From Thecaphora thlaspeos (Eukaryota > Basidiomycota > Ustilaginomycetes > Urocystidales > Glomosporiaceae), in contig UWYS01000005.1 of assembly GCA_900291925.1 (NCBI GenBank), positions 372,001 to 436,000 of the forward strand: DNA of 64,000 nt. Reading direction: 5' to 3'. The translations under genes were made by a program, and so were the position numbers. The notes beneath the pieces were generated by a model. It made no database searches. It was given only the letters and a program-made list of their open reading frames with translations, and was not told where the DNA came from. Of this stretch, positions 1-10,500 are shown piece after piece; within the stretch, counting starts at the first letter, position 1, and the number at the start of each line of letters is the position of its first letter.

Positions 1-2
1 CG

Positions 3-377
3 CTCACGCAGCCACACACACCTCAGGCGCCCGGTTCCGACTTTTCCTATGCCGACTTTGTCAACGTCAGTCCTAGCCCGAAGCCTCGCTCCGTCCGACG
101 CACGCCCGGTACGAGCGGACGAGCATGGACGGACGCATATGGTCTTCACAGAGCGCCGACATCCGGTAGCGGTGCGGATGGGACGCCCAGTCGCGGGACG
201 ACGTCGAGGTCCAAGTTCCTCGACTACGACGTCGACAACGAGCACTGGAGCAGTGAAGAGTGGAACACCACGCTCACGCCCGGTCCGCGTCCGGCGCGAT
301 CCAGGACGTCGTCGACCGCTTCGTCCATCAAGGATGCCGCTGACGGTGCGTCGGCTCGAGGACTTGGCTTCGAGTGA
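3..377 (+). CDS. 3' end of an unidentified protein (partial)
   Basis: An open frame enters from the left edge of the window and ends in TGA at 375-377. It gives 124 C-terminal residues rich in Ser, Thr, Pro and Arg, with one acidic/aromatic island containing FLDYDVDNEHWSSEEWN. The tail reads like a disordered C-terminus. This frame was preferred over the overlapping ATG-initiated frame at 49-459 because its composition is that of real low-complexity fungal protein, while the other is Arg-rich, typical of a shadow frame. No family is recognisable, and the start and most of the gene lie outside the window. It converges on the next gene. Confidence 0.5.
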   Translation, partial: LTQPHTPQAPGSDFSYADFVNVSPSPKPRSVRRTPGTSGRAWTDAYGLHRAPTSGSGADGTPSRGTTSRSKFLDYDVDNEHWSSEEWNTTLTPGPRPARSRTSSTASSIKDAADGASARGLGFE

Positions 378-767
378 AGATGCCCGCCGCCGCGCCCACG
401 TCCGTCCCCGTCCCCGCCTCGATTTTATCGCCGTTCCATTCGATTTCGATCCTCTGTAATCTTGTACCGATCGGCTTCACTGTATTTCTGCCCTACTGCC
501 CCAATACCCAGCTTAAAGACAACTGAACCAGCTTTGCTCGCCCTGTTGTACTGACGTGAATGTCTACGATGGCGACCCTCTCTGTCGCCCTCTCGCACCT
601 GTCGATGCTGTACGCCGACGCTTCGAGAAAGGTGTGCTGATCTGTTGCCGTCTCTCACACTCGCCTCTTCACCGTCTGAAGCGCCGTGAAAGATATGAGC
701 AATGCGAGGTATCTAAGTACGGCAAAAGCGAACAATGCATTGGGCGACGACGGCTTCCGGCACGGCC
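378..767. other. Convergent 3' intergenic region
   Basis: About 390 bases between the stop of the partial plus-strand gene and the stop of the minus-strand CAB2 gene. It should hold both 3' untranslated regions. I see no repeat, RNA gene or conserved-looking frame in it. Confidence 0.6.
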
Positions 768-1892
768 TCATTGGTTTTTGATCCAGGCGTCGTGCCTCCG
801 ACACAGCTCTCTTACGATATCCTCCTCCAGCTCCCTCTCACCGCCCTTGCCTCCGCCATTGGGCACCGCGTTCATGCCGTTCGACGAGTCGCCGTCGAGT
901 GCGCCCAGCTTCATCCACGTCGCTGTGAACTCGTCCTCTTCGGACCCTCCTGCCTCCTCTGACCCTTTCCTGGCCTGGTGAGTCTTGCGCTCGACAAGGA
1001 CGACCTCGGTCTTGCGTGTGTGGAGATCGTTGCCGATGACGAGCTGGTGTCCGTAGCGTTCCAGGGCGGTCTTGGCCTTGGGGATCAGCAGTTCCGGGTC
1101 AGTCTCTAGCTTGAAGCTGACGACGAAGCCTTCTGGCGCCCACTTTTCCACCATAGGCCCAAGCACCTTGGGGACCTGGTCCATCTCGATGACGAGCGAG
1201 CCTTTGCCGGACTGGATCTTGTGCTCGGAGACGCTGGTCGAAGGGATGAAGAAGTCGCTGACGGCCGCGGCGAGGTAGTAGGTCCCCTTGCGCCCTAGAG
1301 GCTGCATCAGCTTGCTCAGCTCACGGAGCAGCCAGAGGTACTCGTTGACCGTGACAAAGGGCACCGTGTGGAGAAGGCCGGACTGCCGCGTCTTGAGGTA
1401 GGCCTGCAGTACGGGCCGAAGGTGGGCGACGTGTTTGGGCAACACCTTAATACTATCTTCCTCACCGTCGTTGTTGTCGTGGTGTTGTGTCACTTCTGAT
1501 TCGGACGGAGCGGAGGGCCGCTCGTGCGTGGCGGGATCGGCGAGGAGGTCAAAGAAAGGGTTCGTGGTGTGACTGTAGTGGCGGGTGTAGGGTGCGAGGC
1601 TGTGCTGGCGGGTCATGAAGATGACGGCGTAGCCTGCCGAGAGGAAATACTCTGCCGATGCGGCGCCGCGTGTCCCGGCAGAGAAGTTGTCGAGGAAGCG
1701 GACGACGTTCTTCTCCATGGGCACCGTGGTCCCTCCGCTAGTGATGAGGACGACCTTGCGGCCTTCGTCTACATGGTGTTGGATGAACTCGGAGGTGGAC
1801 TTGGAGATCTGTTTGAGGTTTGGGGGCGGTGGTTGGGTCTGAAAGAAGCGGTCCGAAGACCATTTGGCCGAGTCATCGGACGACGAGGGCAT
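768..1892 (-). CDS. CAB2: Phosphopantothenate-cysteine ligase
   Basis: Encodes 374 residues in one exon, starting at the ATG at 1892. The eukaryotic phosphopantothenoylcysteine synthetase joins 4'-phosphopantothenate to cysteine in the second step of coenzyme A synthesis, in the cytosol. Seen directly: near residue 45 the nucleotide-binding signature VLITSGGTTVPMEKNVVRF, followed by DNFSAGTRGAASAEYFL; then the central YYLAAAVSDFF, and IQSGKGSLVIEMDQVPKVL with FVVSFKLETD, all typical of this family. A polar acidic insertion (residues ~125-150, SESEVTQHHDNNDGEED) lengthens it beyond the ~311-residue human enzyme. The C-terminal tail is low complexity. It is divergent from the zinc-finger gene across a 1.1 kb intergenic region. 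Confidence 0.95.
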   Translation of the reverse strand: MPSSSDDSAKWSSDRFFQTQPPPPNLKQISKSTSEFIQHHVDEGRKVVLITSGGTTVPMEKNVVRFLDNFSAGTRGAASAEYFLSAGYAVIFMTRQHSLAPYTRHYSHTTNPFFDLLADPATHERPSAPSESEVTQHHDNNDGEEDSIKVLPKHVAHLRPVLQAYLKTRQSGLLHTVPFVTVNEYLWLLRELSKLMQPLGRKGTYYLAAAVSDFFIPSTSVSEHKIQSGKGSLVIEMDQVPKVLGPMVEKWAPEGFVVSFKLETDPELLIPKAKTALERYGHQLVIGNDLHTRKTEVVLVERKTHQARKGSEEAGGSEEDEFTATWMKLGALDGDSSNGMNAVPNGGGKGGERELEEDIVRELCRRHDAWIKNQ

Positions 1893-3003
1893 GTCGGCGG
1901 GCCGGAGGGGGCGGGCGTTGGAGTGGGAGGCGATAGCGAGGGTGATGGTCCGGCAGCAGCTTCGAAAGGAGATGGGAGGCGGCGGGGAAAGTCCTTGTAC
2001 TGTATAGGTACGTGGCAGGGCACGACGTTCAGCCAGGAACGGCCGTCGAGCGGACTCCGTCGCAGAGGGTCCAAGCCGTGAGAAGGACGAAAGGAGCGGA
2101 ACGTTCCGCTAGATCAGATCCGGCGACGTTGTTTTCCGAGTTCGTCAAGCTGGTCGTCAAGCTGCAGATGGGGCAAGAGATGAAGCTCAAGATCGCGTAT
2201 GAGGGGGACGATAACGACGCGCGGCAGTCGGCGGAATGGTGCGGTGCGATGCTGTGGCATGGTAAGGCAGGTAGAGGTGGAGCCGAGAGCATATTAAGCC
2301 AAAGAGGATCGAGGGAGCGAGCTTAACTTCTTTGGGCAGCAGGCGAGGAGCCCCGGTCGGGGGGGTGGCCCGTCCTCGCCCTCCTCGCCCTCCTCGCCCG
2401 TCCTCCTCCTTCCCCCTTGGGAAAATGCGGAGGCGAGCCGAAAGGGACCCCCTTTTTCCGGTACCTCCGAGCCAAGCCAGCAGCGGCCTGTCTCTGTCTG
2501 TGTCTCGGCGTCGCCCTCCCCGGCCTCTTTTGGATGGGGCTCGATGGTTAGGAGGGGCCGGGTTCTTGTTGGCGGGGCCGTCCGAAGGTCAAGGGAAGCG
2601 TGCGGAGCCGACAACGCGCATGGCGGGTCGCATACATATATAGCAATTCGGGTTGCGGGTTGGAGAGGGCAGCGCACCGCACCTGCTTCACGCTCTTACT
2701 TCACTTCGGGCTCCAAGCTCCAAGTCGCGACCGCATACACCCCCATCCGCATCCTCGTTACCACCACCACAGCCACCCAAAGGCACCCCTCGTCCTGGCA
2801 GAGCATCCAGCCTACCTCTCACCACACACCCGCTCGACTTCGTCTCGCCCGACACTGCCGGCACAGCTCTCGACCCTCGCGCGCACGGATTCTAGCTAGC
2901 TGTTTGGCCCGACTACCTTGACAAGCCGCCCGTCCCCGTTAGCTTCCTGCATTCGAGCAACTCCTCGCTTTTCAAGTCTCCTGCCTAACTTTCAGACGCC
3001 AGC
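1893..3003. promoter_or_regulatory. Divergent promoter region CAB2 / zinc-finger gene
   Basis: 1.1 kb between two divergent start codons. On the plus strand it contains a short CCTCGCCCT tandem repeat (2371-2400), a TATA-like TATATAG at 2637-2643, and a C/T-rich stretch from about 2690 to the ATG at 3004 that looks like the zinc-finger gene leader. The short frames here are Arg/Pro/Ser-rich and show no family features. TATA function is inferred only from sequence. Confidence 0.4.
2371..2400. repeat. Short tandem repeat, CCTCGCCCT unit
   Basis: Three to four near-exact copies of a 9-base pyrimidine-rich unit in the CAB2/zinc-finger intergenic region. Confidence 0.7.
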
Positions 3004-5055
3004 ATGCCGCGACGCAAGCACCCTCCCGCCGCCAGAGGGGGGGCAACGGCGGCGGCCCCACCTCCGCCGCCTGCAGAGACTCCTACAAAGAGACGGCTGC
3101 CACAGTCTCCCTCTCCAGCTCCGACATCAGGCCGACGATTCTCGAACCCACCCTTGTCTCCTCACAAGTCCAACAGGAGGGGTCATCGCACCCCCGCCCA
3201 GCCATCCAGCATTGCAGTAGCAACGCCAGCCGCCACATCAGCCTCCGCTGCAGCCGTTCCCTCCCTTGCCAACCCAAGGCCGCCGTCGCCCGCTCTGTCC
3301 GACATATCGACGTCTGCCTCTGAAGACGAAGGGTCCGGTCCTTTGGTCCCGCGCATGAAGTCGGGCAGCCCGGTCCCTGTAGCGGTGACGAGGGAAGAGG
3401 AGGATGAAGACGGCGGAAAGCAAACGAAGACCGAGCCCGAAGCAGTCTGCCAGTGGAACGAATGTGGCGAGACCTTCAACAGCCTACAACCTTTCATCGA
3501 ACACCTTCATCACAGTGAGCAGAGCAGAACCGGATCGGACTATCATGGGGCCGCATTGCTTGGTGGCGGGACGATATTGATGCCTCGAAATGAGTCCAGC
3601 GACTGACCGAGTAAGCTTAACTACACTCCTCTCCGAATCCTCTAACTCGGTGAACCTCACAGCCCACATTGGAATCCATAAGTCCAAGTATATATGCGAA
3701 TGGGACGGCTGCATTCGCAAGGGCAAGCCGCAGACATCAAGGTTCGCACTGCTCAGCCACCTTCGAAGCCACACCGGCGAAAAGCCTTTCACCTGCCCAA
3801 GACCTGGTGAGTCAGTGGTGGCCATCGACCGAGGGTGTGTAGACTTGAAGTTGACGCCAACCCTTTCCCTTGTCTCACCCCATTCTTGCCTCTCGGGCCT
3901 CCAATAGAGTGCGACAAGTCTTTCACCCGATCCGATGCCCTATCAAAGCACATGCGGATACAGCACAACATCGTCACGCCAGGCTCGAGGCGAGCGGCAG
4001 CATCGACGCTCGCGCAGCCAGACGATGAGGATGCAAACATGCTGGGCGAAGCTGGCGATGTCAGTGTAGCCGGGGCTCCTGGCGGGGCTGCCGACTCGCT
4101 TGGCGACGAGCTGCTCGAGCTGGCCGGGGGACGAGAGGACATCGAGCTCAACTCCAAGGCAGGGACCGAAGGGAGCCTTGAGACGATGACAGCCGAAGAG
4201 CTCGGCATCCGCGACCGGCTGGCCATCGACTCGGATGAAGAGGAGGCCAAGATGGCCGACGTTGTGTTGGCGCACGCGAGGCGCGAGTGGGCCAAGGAGG
4301 CGCGCGAAAGGGAGAGAATCCGAGCGCAGAGGGACAAGGACGCGGCACAACGTGGAGGCGATATCCTCACTGGCAATGGCAACGGCGCCGGTGGCGCGGG
4401 ACTCGGTGGCGTCGAAGCGGCGGCAGGGACGGATGGCACCAACGGCGCCAAGCGCCCGGTCCGCCGAACGAATGACTACGATTCGGACAGCGACAGCGAC
4501 GATGGCGGCTTGGCGGCGCAGCACAGGGATGCCGCGACTGCGCCAGCGCCGGCGGCTCCGGCCTCTGCCTTGAAACGCCAGCGGACCGCCCCATCCTTGA
4601 CGTCGTCTACGCCAGGAGCCGACAGGGAGCAGAACGGAGCCGCCTCAGAGGCAGACAGGGAAAGGGAGAAGGAGGAGGCGGCCAGAAGGACGGCGAGGAA
4701 CCGCTACCTCGTCGAAAAGGCCAAGGTGCGCTTCCTGCGCGAGGAGAACAAGAGGATGTGGGACGAGCTTGACATGCTGCAGGCGGAGGAAAGAGACATC
4801 AGGCGCCAGAGCCGCAAGGCGCTAGAGAAGGCTCTGGTCTTCGAACTTGGGTGCGTTGCTCCGATCCCTTGTCGACCATCTGCTCCCGATTCCAGGGAAC
4901 ATTGTGCTGACCCATGCCGACCTTCTCTCGCTCATCGCAGCCCGGACGTCGACGCGATCTTCTCGCCCGTCTCGTCGCCTGGGCTCGAAGCCGGTGTCGG
5001 CGATTCTCAAGCCTACCCCCCGCCCTACGCTCTCGACGAGTCCATGGCCGCCTAG
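3004..5055 (+). CDS. Three-finger C2H2 zinc-finger protein with C-terminal coiled coil
   Basis: Four exons are proposed: 3004-3514, 3663-3806, 3908-4850 and 4941-5055 (570 residues). Donors are GTGAGC, GTGAGT and GTGCGT; acceptors are CACAG, ATAG and CGCAG; CTAAC and CTGAC branch-like motifs precede the first and last acceptors. Splicing restores three fingers: CQWNEC...H-x4-H spanning intron 1, CEWDGC...HLRSH followed by the classical TGEKPF linker, and CPRPECDKSFTRSDALSKH spanning intron 2. An acidic, Ser-rich middle contains a DYDSDSDSDDGG tract. Near the C-terminus is a helical segment (RYLVEKAKVRFLREENKRMW). A nuclear DNA-binding or chromatin role is inferred. The finger arrangement plus C-terminal helix resembles fission-yeast Iec1-type INO80 subunits, but that link is tentative. 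The last intron is a stop-free multiple of three. Confidence 0.85.
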
Positions 5056-5327
5056 TGTTGGCCCCCGGCGCGCTTGTACGCTCTGCCGTTCGCGCCCATT
5101 GCGCCTTTGCGCGTCCATCGACCAATCGTCAGTCATTCGTACACGCTCAGACGTTGTACTAATACCGCATCCTTCTCGGAATCGTCGCCATCTCTCACAG
5201 CCTTCGGGCCCGACTTGCGTTCCGGCGAGCACTTACAGATCGGCCCGTGTGACTTTTGACGTTCACCAAGGCGACACGCGCCTCGGAGCAATCAGAGAGG
5301 TACATCTAGCAATCCGGTCACCGTCCG

Positions 5328-6881
5328 CTAACGATGCACTTCAGCCACGGGCGTCTGGAGTTCGATGCTGGTCTTTGTCGCCTCGAGGCCCTGGAGCGTT
5401 TCGGCGAGCGAGTCCGTCCTGCTCTGCCAGGCAAAGTTACCGTGCCTCGTCGCCGCGGTGGCCGTCGAGGATCTGTTCCTCTTTGAGGTCATGACGGGTC
5501 TCGAGCCCGTGGGGAAGGCCAAGGCGGCCAACACTGCCGCTCCGAGCGCCAGAGTGACGATGGCGCCAATGAGACCGGCTACGACGGGCGAGACGGCGTG
5601 GTGGCCGTACGTCAACGTGACCGGTGCATAATCGGTTCCCGAGCCTGTTCCGTTGAGCCTGTAGAGGGCATCGCAGCCGCACGCATCCGTCGTCGAACAG
5701 ACGTCGCACCACTCTGCCAGCGTATCGATGCTGTACGGCCTCAACCTGTCCTCAAACTCTGCCACCTTGATGGTACCGCCGCCGCTCGTTCCAAGGATGG
5801 GGTAGGGTTGGAAGTCGGACGTCGAGCCGTTGCGGAAGAGGACTTGGATGGTCTGGTCGTTGTACACTTCAAAGACGAACGTGCTCGCATAGTCGATCAG
5901 GTTGGCTTCTAGCTGCGGGATCTCGAGCATGCGGAAGAGCGAGAGGGTAGGCTTGTACGATGCCGCCAGAACGGTGACTTTGAGCGGATCCATCGTGTTG
6001 GCCGCGCTATGGATGCCGTCCAGGAGGAGCGAGAGCATCCCCTGCCCAGCAACGTTGCCTATATCCTTGGGGTTCGAGGCGGTGAAGCCGCCGGTCTCGT
6101 GGTAGTTAGCCCACGCTCCAGCCTGCGTGAGGATGTCGTCGGTGATCAAGGGCGAGAGTGTGGGGTTGTGGATGTGTTCGACGTTGAGGAAGTCATAGAT
6201 GTTCCAAGCGTTCTCCAACGTTGCCGCTCTCGCTCCGAGCAGCGAAGAGATGGACTTGTAAAAAGTCGCAGCGACGTCGGCGTTGGCCTTGAAGTCGTCC
6301 GAGGCGTACCAGTCGTTGAGGCGCGACGTCCAGGACTTGCAGCTGGTCCAGGGTTCCAGAACGACCGACTGTTCCGGCTCGACGGTCTCGACGGGGATCA
6401 GCTGGACGCGGTTGGACCAGTCGACCGTGGTGCCGTTGGCAAGCAGCAGCGATTCGTTGTAGGGCGGGTAGAAGCCTTGCAGAAGCGCGAGCGCGCTCTC
6501 CACAATCACACCCCCTTCGCCGCCTGCATCCGCCAGCACTTGGAGCTGTGCGTTCTCGGCAATGTTGCTGTCGATCCCGTCGATACGGCTGGTGGACGTG
6601 GTAGGGTCCAGGTAGCGGGCGCGCAGGTCCTGGCCGTTGGCAAGCTGCTGGCGGTAGCCTGGAGTGACACGATGGGGGCGGGGCGGGCGAGCATTCGGTC
6701 AGATTCAATTGAATGACTCTCGACCTGTCTCTCGATTCCATCTGGCCTCGAAGGGAAGCCGACACTCACCGAGCACGGTCAGGTTGGTCTGGGACGCGGC
6801 GTACGTCTTGGGCGACTGGTAGAATCCCATACGGTCGCCATGCCGCGTCAGGACGACAATACCGGCAAGCGTGTTCGACAT
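5328..6881 (-). CDS. Histidine acid phosphatase-fold membrane protein lacking the HD motif
   Basis: Two exons: 6770-6881 and 5328-6658, joined across a GTGAGT...CCAG intron of 111 nt (480 residues). The ATG at 6881 is the first in frame. A longer reading would need a GTG codon at 6995. The N-terminus has the phosphohistidine motif LTRHGDR (His14), and just after the splice come YRQQLANGQDLRARYLD, typical of branch-2 histidine phosphatases. Several N-x-T/S sites and a CDVCSTTDACGC cluster suggest an extracytosolic domain. A hydrophobic segment at about residues 393-417 is a single C-terminal membrane anchor, with a short Ser/Thr tail after it. Where active enzymes carry the proton-donor HD, this protein has AASYKPTLSLF (about residue 270), so catalytic competence is doubtful. 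I see no clear cleavable signal peptide with this start. Substrate unknown. Confidence 0.82.
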
Positions 6882-7549
6882 CCTTGCTTGCTGTTCTCTC
6901 GTGTGGTTGTGAAGATGTAGGTACGACCGTAACTGTTGCGGGAGTGGCGTCGACAGAAGAAAAATGGCGAGTTGGGTAGAGCAGAGGGCGAACACAGGAT
7001 CAATAGAGGCACACGGCCGTGGGCCAGGGTTCGTGGTGGCGGCCTCCTTTTGTACCGGTATCCGTCTCCCGCCGCAGGGAACAGGGCGGTTCTCTGATCT
7101 TCTCTAGGCTCTTCCCGCAGAAAGCCGCCGGTCGATTTACTGTAGAGCCCCAACTTTAAGTGGCCGCTTCGTCTGCCGCGCTGCCGTTCCTCGGCCTTAT
7201 CCGACATCGGGCGGCCGACGCGACCTCGCCCTTCTCCGGATCAGCGCCGCAACCCGTCCTCTCTTATCTCTTTATCGCATCACCAGATTTCCTCGTCACA
7301 ATCTCGTCCGCAAAAATCGGCGATCGCACACGCACCACTACCGCAACCACCAACAGCATTCAATCAAGCTCGTCGTAGTGTCCGAGAGCGGCTCGCAGTG
7401 TCCATTCGTGTTGCGTGAATAAGAAACGTCCGTGTGCAGAGACAGGGTACAGAGGTAGCAGTGGCCATCGTCAGTCTCGCAGTTGCGCAGCCCACTTGTG
7501 GTATAGAAAATCAGCAGAAATGGCTCTCAAGATCACCAAACGGCGTCCC
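6882..7549. other. Intergenic region between tandem minus-strand genes
   Basis: Holds the upstream region of the histidine-phosphatase gene (right of 6881) and the 3' region of the dual-specificity phosphatase gene (left of 7550). No repeat, RNA or convincing coding frame seen. Confidence 0.5.
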
Positions 7550-10500
7550 TCACAGCTGATAACTACCTCTCAGCAGCATCTCGTTAATCGACGTCGAATT
7601 CGTCAGGCCACCGGCGGCACCACCACCACCACCATCCTTAGTCGCCGGAGCCTGTCCCGCTCTGCTGTTCGGAATCACCAGCTTCTCCAGCTCCAGCCCG
7701 GCTCGTAGAGCGGGCAGGTCGTTGCTAAATGTGCGCCGATGCTGCTTCCGCCGCTCTTCTTTGCTCTGCCCAACGGCACCGAACAGGCCCGAGCCACCGC
7801 CGCCCACGAACGTCGACCCGCTGCTCGCCGCCATCGATCCTGGCCTTCTCTTCCCGCTCGACGTGAAGGCGGCTGCGATGCCTCCGAAGCTGAAGCGCGA
7901 CCTCCCGCCCGATGACGACGATGACGGTGCATGTGCGGTCGACGTCGCCATCGACGCTTGGCTCAGTGCCTCCAAGTTGACGCGCGAGGCCGATGCCGGG
8001 CCCGTCATCGAACTGCGTCGGGCCGAGTGCGGCGGCGGGGACGTCAATCGGCAATCTGGCTGCGCCTGCACCGGCGTGGCGAAAGCGGGCAGCTGTGGCG
8101 TCGTTGCGCTCTCCTCGTCTGCGCGGGGACCGTCGCCAGGGGAGGCAGCGTCGTCCTCGATCGACGCAGCGACGCTGGTCGCAGCATCGACAGAGCCCAT
8201 GACAATGTCGTCGTCGCCACCCGACCCTTTGTCGCTCGCGCCGTCGCAGCGCATGTCTTCGTGCGCCCGCCATGAGTTCGTCTTGGCCGTAAGGAACGGC
8301 GTCTCGGGTGGTGGCTGATCGTCGGCCTGCGCGCTCGAGTGGCTTTTCAGGTTGAGCATCGGTGGGCGAGGCTTCGAGGGCTTGGGCACGGCCGTAGCGG
8401 TAACGCTGACACCTTTGAGCTGAAGGGCCGGCGCCGCCTTCCGCCGTCGCGCCAGCAGGGAATTGCCTCCGAGGCTTCCGCCGGTTGGCGGCGCCTTGCC
8501 TTCCAGCCTGTCGGACGTCGCCTTGCGTTCGGCGACCGCACGCTTGGCCTCGGTCAGCCTCTCGTCTCTTCTCCGCTGCTGCTCCTCCGCCTCTTTCTGT
8601 TCTTCTTGCAGCCTCATCTGGCTCCACTTTTCCTCGTCGAGGACTTCAACGGACCAGCCCGGGTTGGCGGGAGTGCCGAGACCTTCGAGCTGCGTGGCTG
8701 CTTCGCCGCTGGCCAATTCCGGGACTGCGTCAGGCATGGCACCACCGAGCGCCTCGCGCAGCTTGGACGCCACCTTGGAGAGCTGGCGCTCCCATTCGAC
8801 GAGCTGGTAGATGAGCAAAATGTTAGGCGAAATGCTCGCGCTCTTCTCCTTGACCATGTTGTAGCAGTCGTGCATGCCCATCAGCGATCGGCTCTCCTCG
8901 AACCCATAGCGGAGCGCGGCAGCCTGCATGACGAAGGCTATCACCAATGTCGCCGAACGGCTGACGCCGCACTGGCAGTGAACGAGCACTTTGCCTTTGT
9001 GCGATTCGGACTGCAGCTTATCGACGCGATCGCCCTGGAAGAGGAGCGGCAGGACACTGCTGTCGTCGGCTACCGTCAGAGGGTTCCACACCCGAGAGTC
9101 GATCCCGAGCGCCTCGGCGATAATCGCGCAGCCGTGGGTGAAACCACCGCCCGGGCTGGCCAGGTCCGTCTCGTCGTGCGTCCAGGGCAGCTTGATGTAG
9201 CGGAGGTCCACCATGCGAGACGAGATCGGGCTGGCGGGGACCTTGAGGGCGATGGCGTTCGTCGGCAACTCAACGCTCGTAATGTCACCATACTGTTCGG
9301 CCGTTGCAATGAACGCAGAGGGCGAAGCGTCGACCCCGGATTCGTTGGCCTTGCCGGCGAGCGCGCCGACGCCCGAGCTATTCGGAGCAGGCGGCGTCAG
9401 CTCGGTCGCCGAAGAGGTGCAGGTGTCTGCACGCGACGAGGGCGAGGACGCAGCGTCGTACGCTTCGTCGGACGACTCGGAGCTGCTGGGCCGCTGCCTC
9501 GAATAGCGGAGGAAGTTGCTCTCTGTGAGAGCGCCGACCTCAGCGGCCCGATCGTGACCCGCCTCATCGCCTTCTCCCGCCTCCTCTTCAAGCTCTGCAT
9601 CGGCGATGGGCGGCCCCGACGAAACTTTCTTGAAGCGACTGAGCAGGTTTGGCGTCGAAGCTGTGTTGCGCAGATATGACGCGCTGACAGGGCTTGCGGA
9701 TGCGGGGTATGCACCGCCCTTTTTCTGCGTCTTGCCGTACGCAGCTTGCTGCTGCGGCTGCGGCTGTGATCGCCGGGACGATGAGCCCTGCTCGACCGTG
9801 GCGAGATCTGAGGCCGTAGGGTAGGCGGTGGTAGGCGGCGTGAAGAAGTCGTCCAACTCCTTCCGCACTCGGATAGACGGCGGCTGCGTCTTCCCCGCCA
9901 TCGACGACTCCGACCGCTTCAACGACGGCTTCACCCGCAGCGGAGAGGTGTTGTTCTCAAGCTGGAACGGCAGGACTGTCTCCTTGGCCACGTTGAGCAC
10001 CGTTGTGATGCCGAGGTCGGAGAGCATGTCGTTGTCGCGCGCGTTGTGCTCGTCGCCGAGGAAGAGGCCCGGCAGGATCTCGACTGGGCCGTGCGAGTAG
10101 ACGCTCCGGGCGTGCTGCAGCGTGCTGCCCTTGCCGCTGAGGATGTGCTCCGACGGATCGCGGAACGCCTCTGGCGTGCGACCCTTGGAGCTCCCCGGAT
10201 CCTGGTACTCATTTTCGGGCTGCTTGGCCTGAGTCTGGAAGGGCATGCTCGGTCTCCGTCGCGGCGTGCCCCGGAGCGTGCTTGAGAGGTCCTTGGTGGT
10301 GCTGGGCGAGAGCTTATCGAGGCCACCTCGCTCTCGAAGCTGCGGTGGTGGCCGACCCACCACGGCAGGTGACGATGGCACCGATCGCGACGAGGAGCCC
10401 CCTTCGTTGATAGCAGAAGGCGTTACCAGCGTTAGTTTTGAGGGCCTTTTGCGACCAGCCTTGGCACTGGCTGGATTCGAGAGGAGTGGCGGCTGCGAAG

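Noticed and set aside
49..459. ATG-initiated frame at the left edge
   Set aside because: Arg-rich shadow of the better frame that ends at 377.
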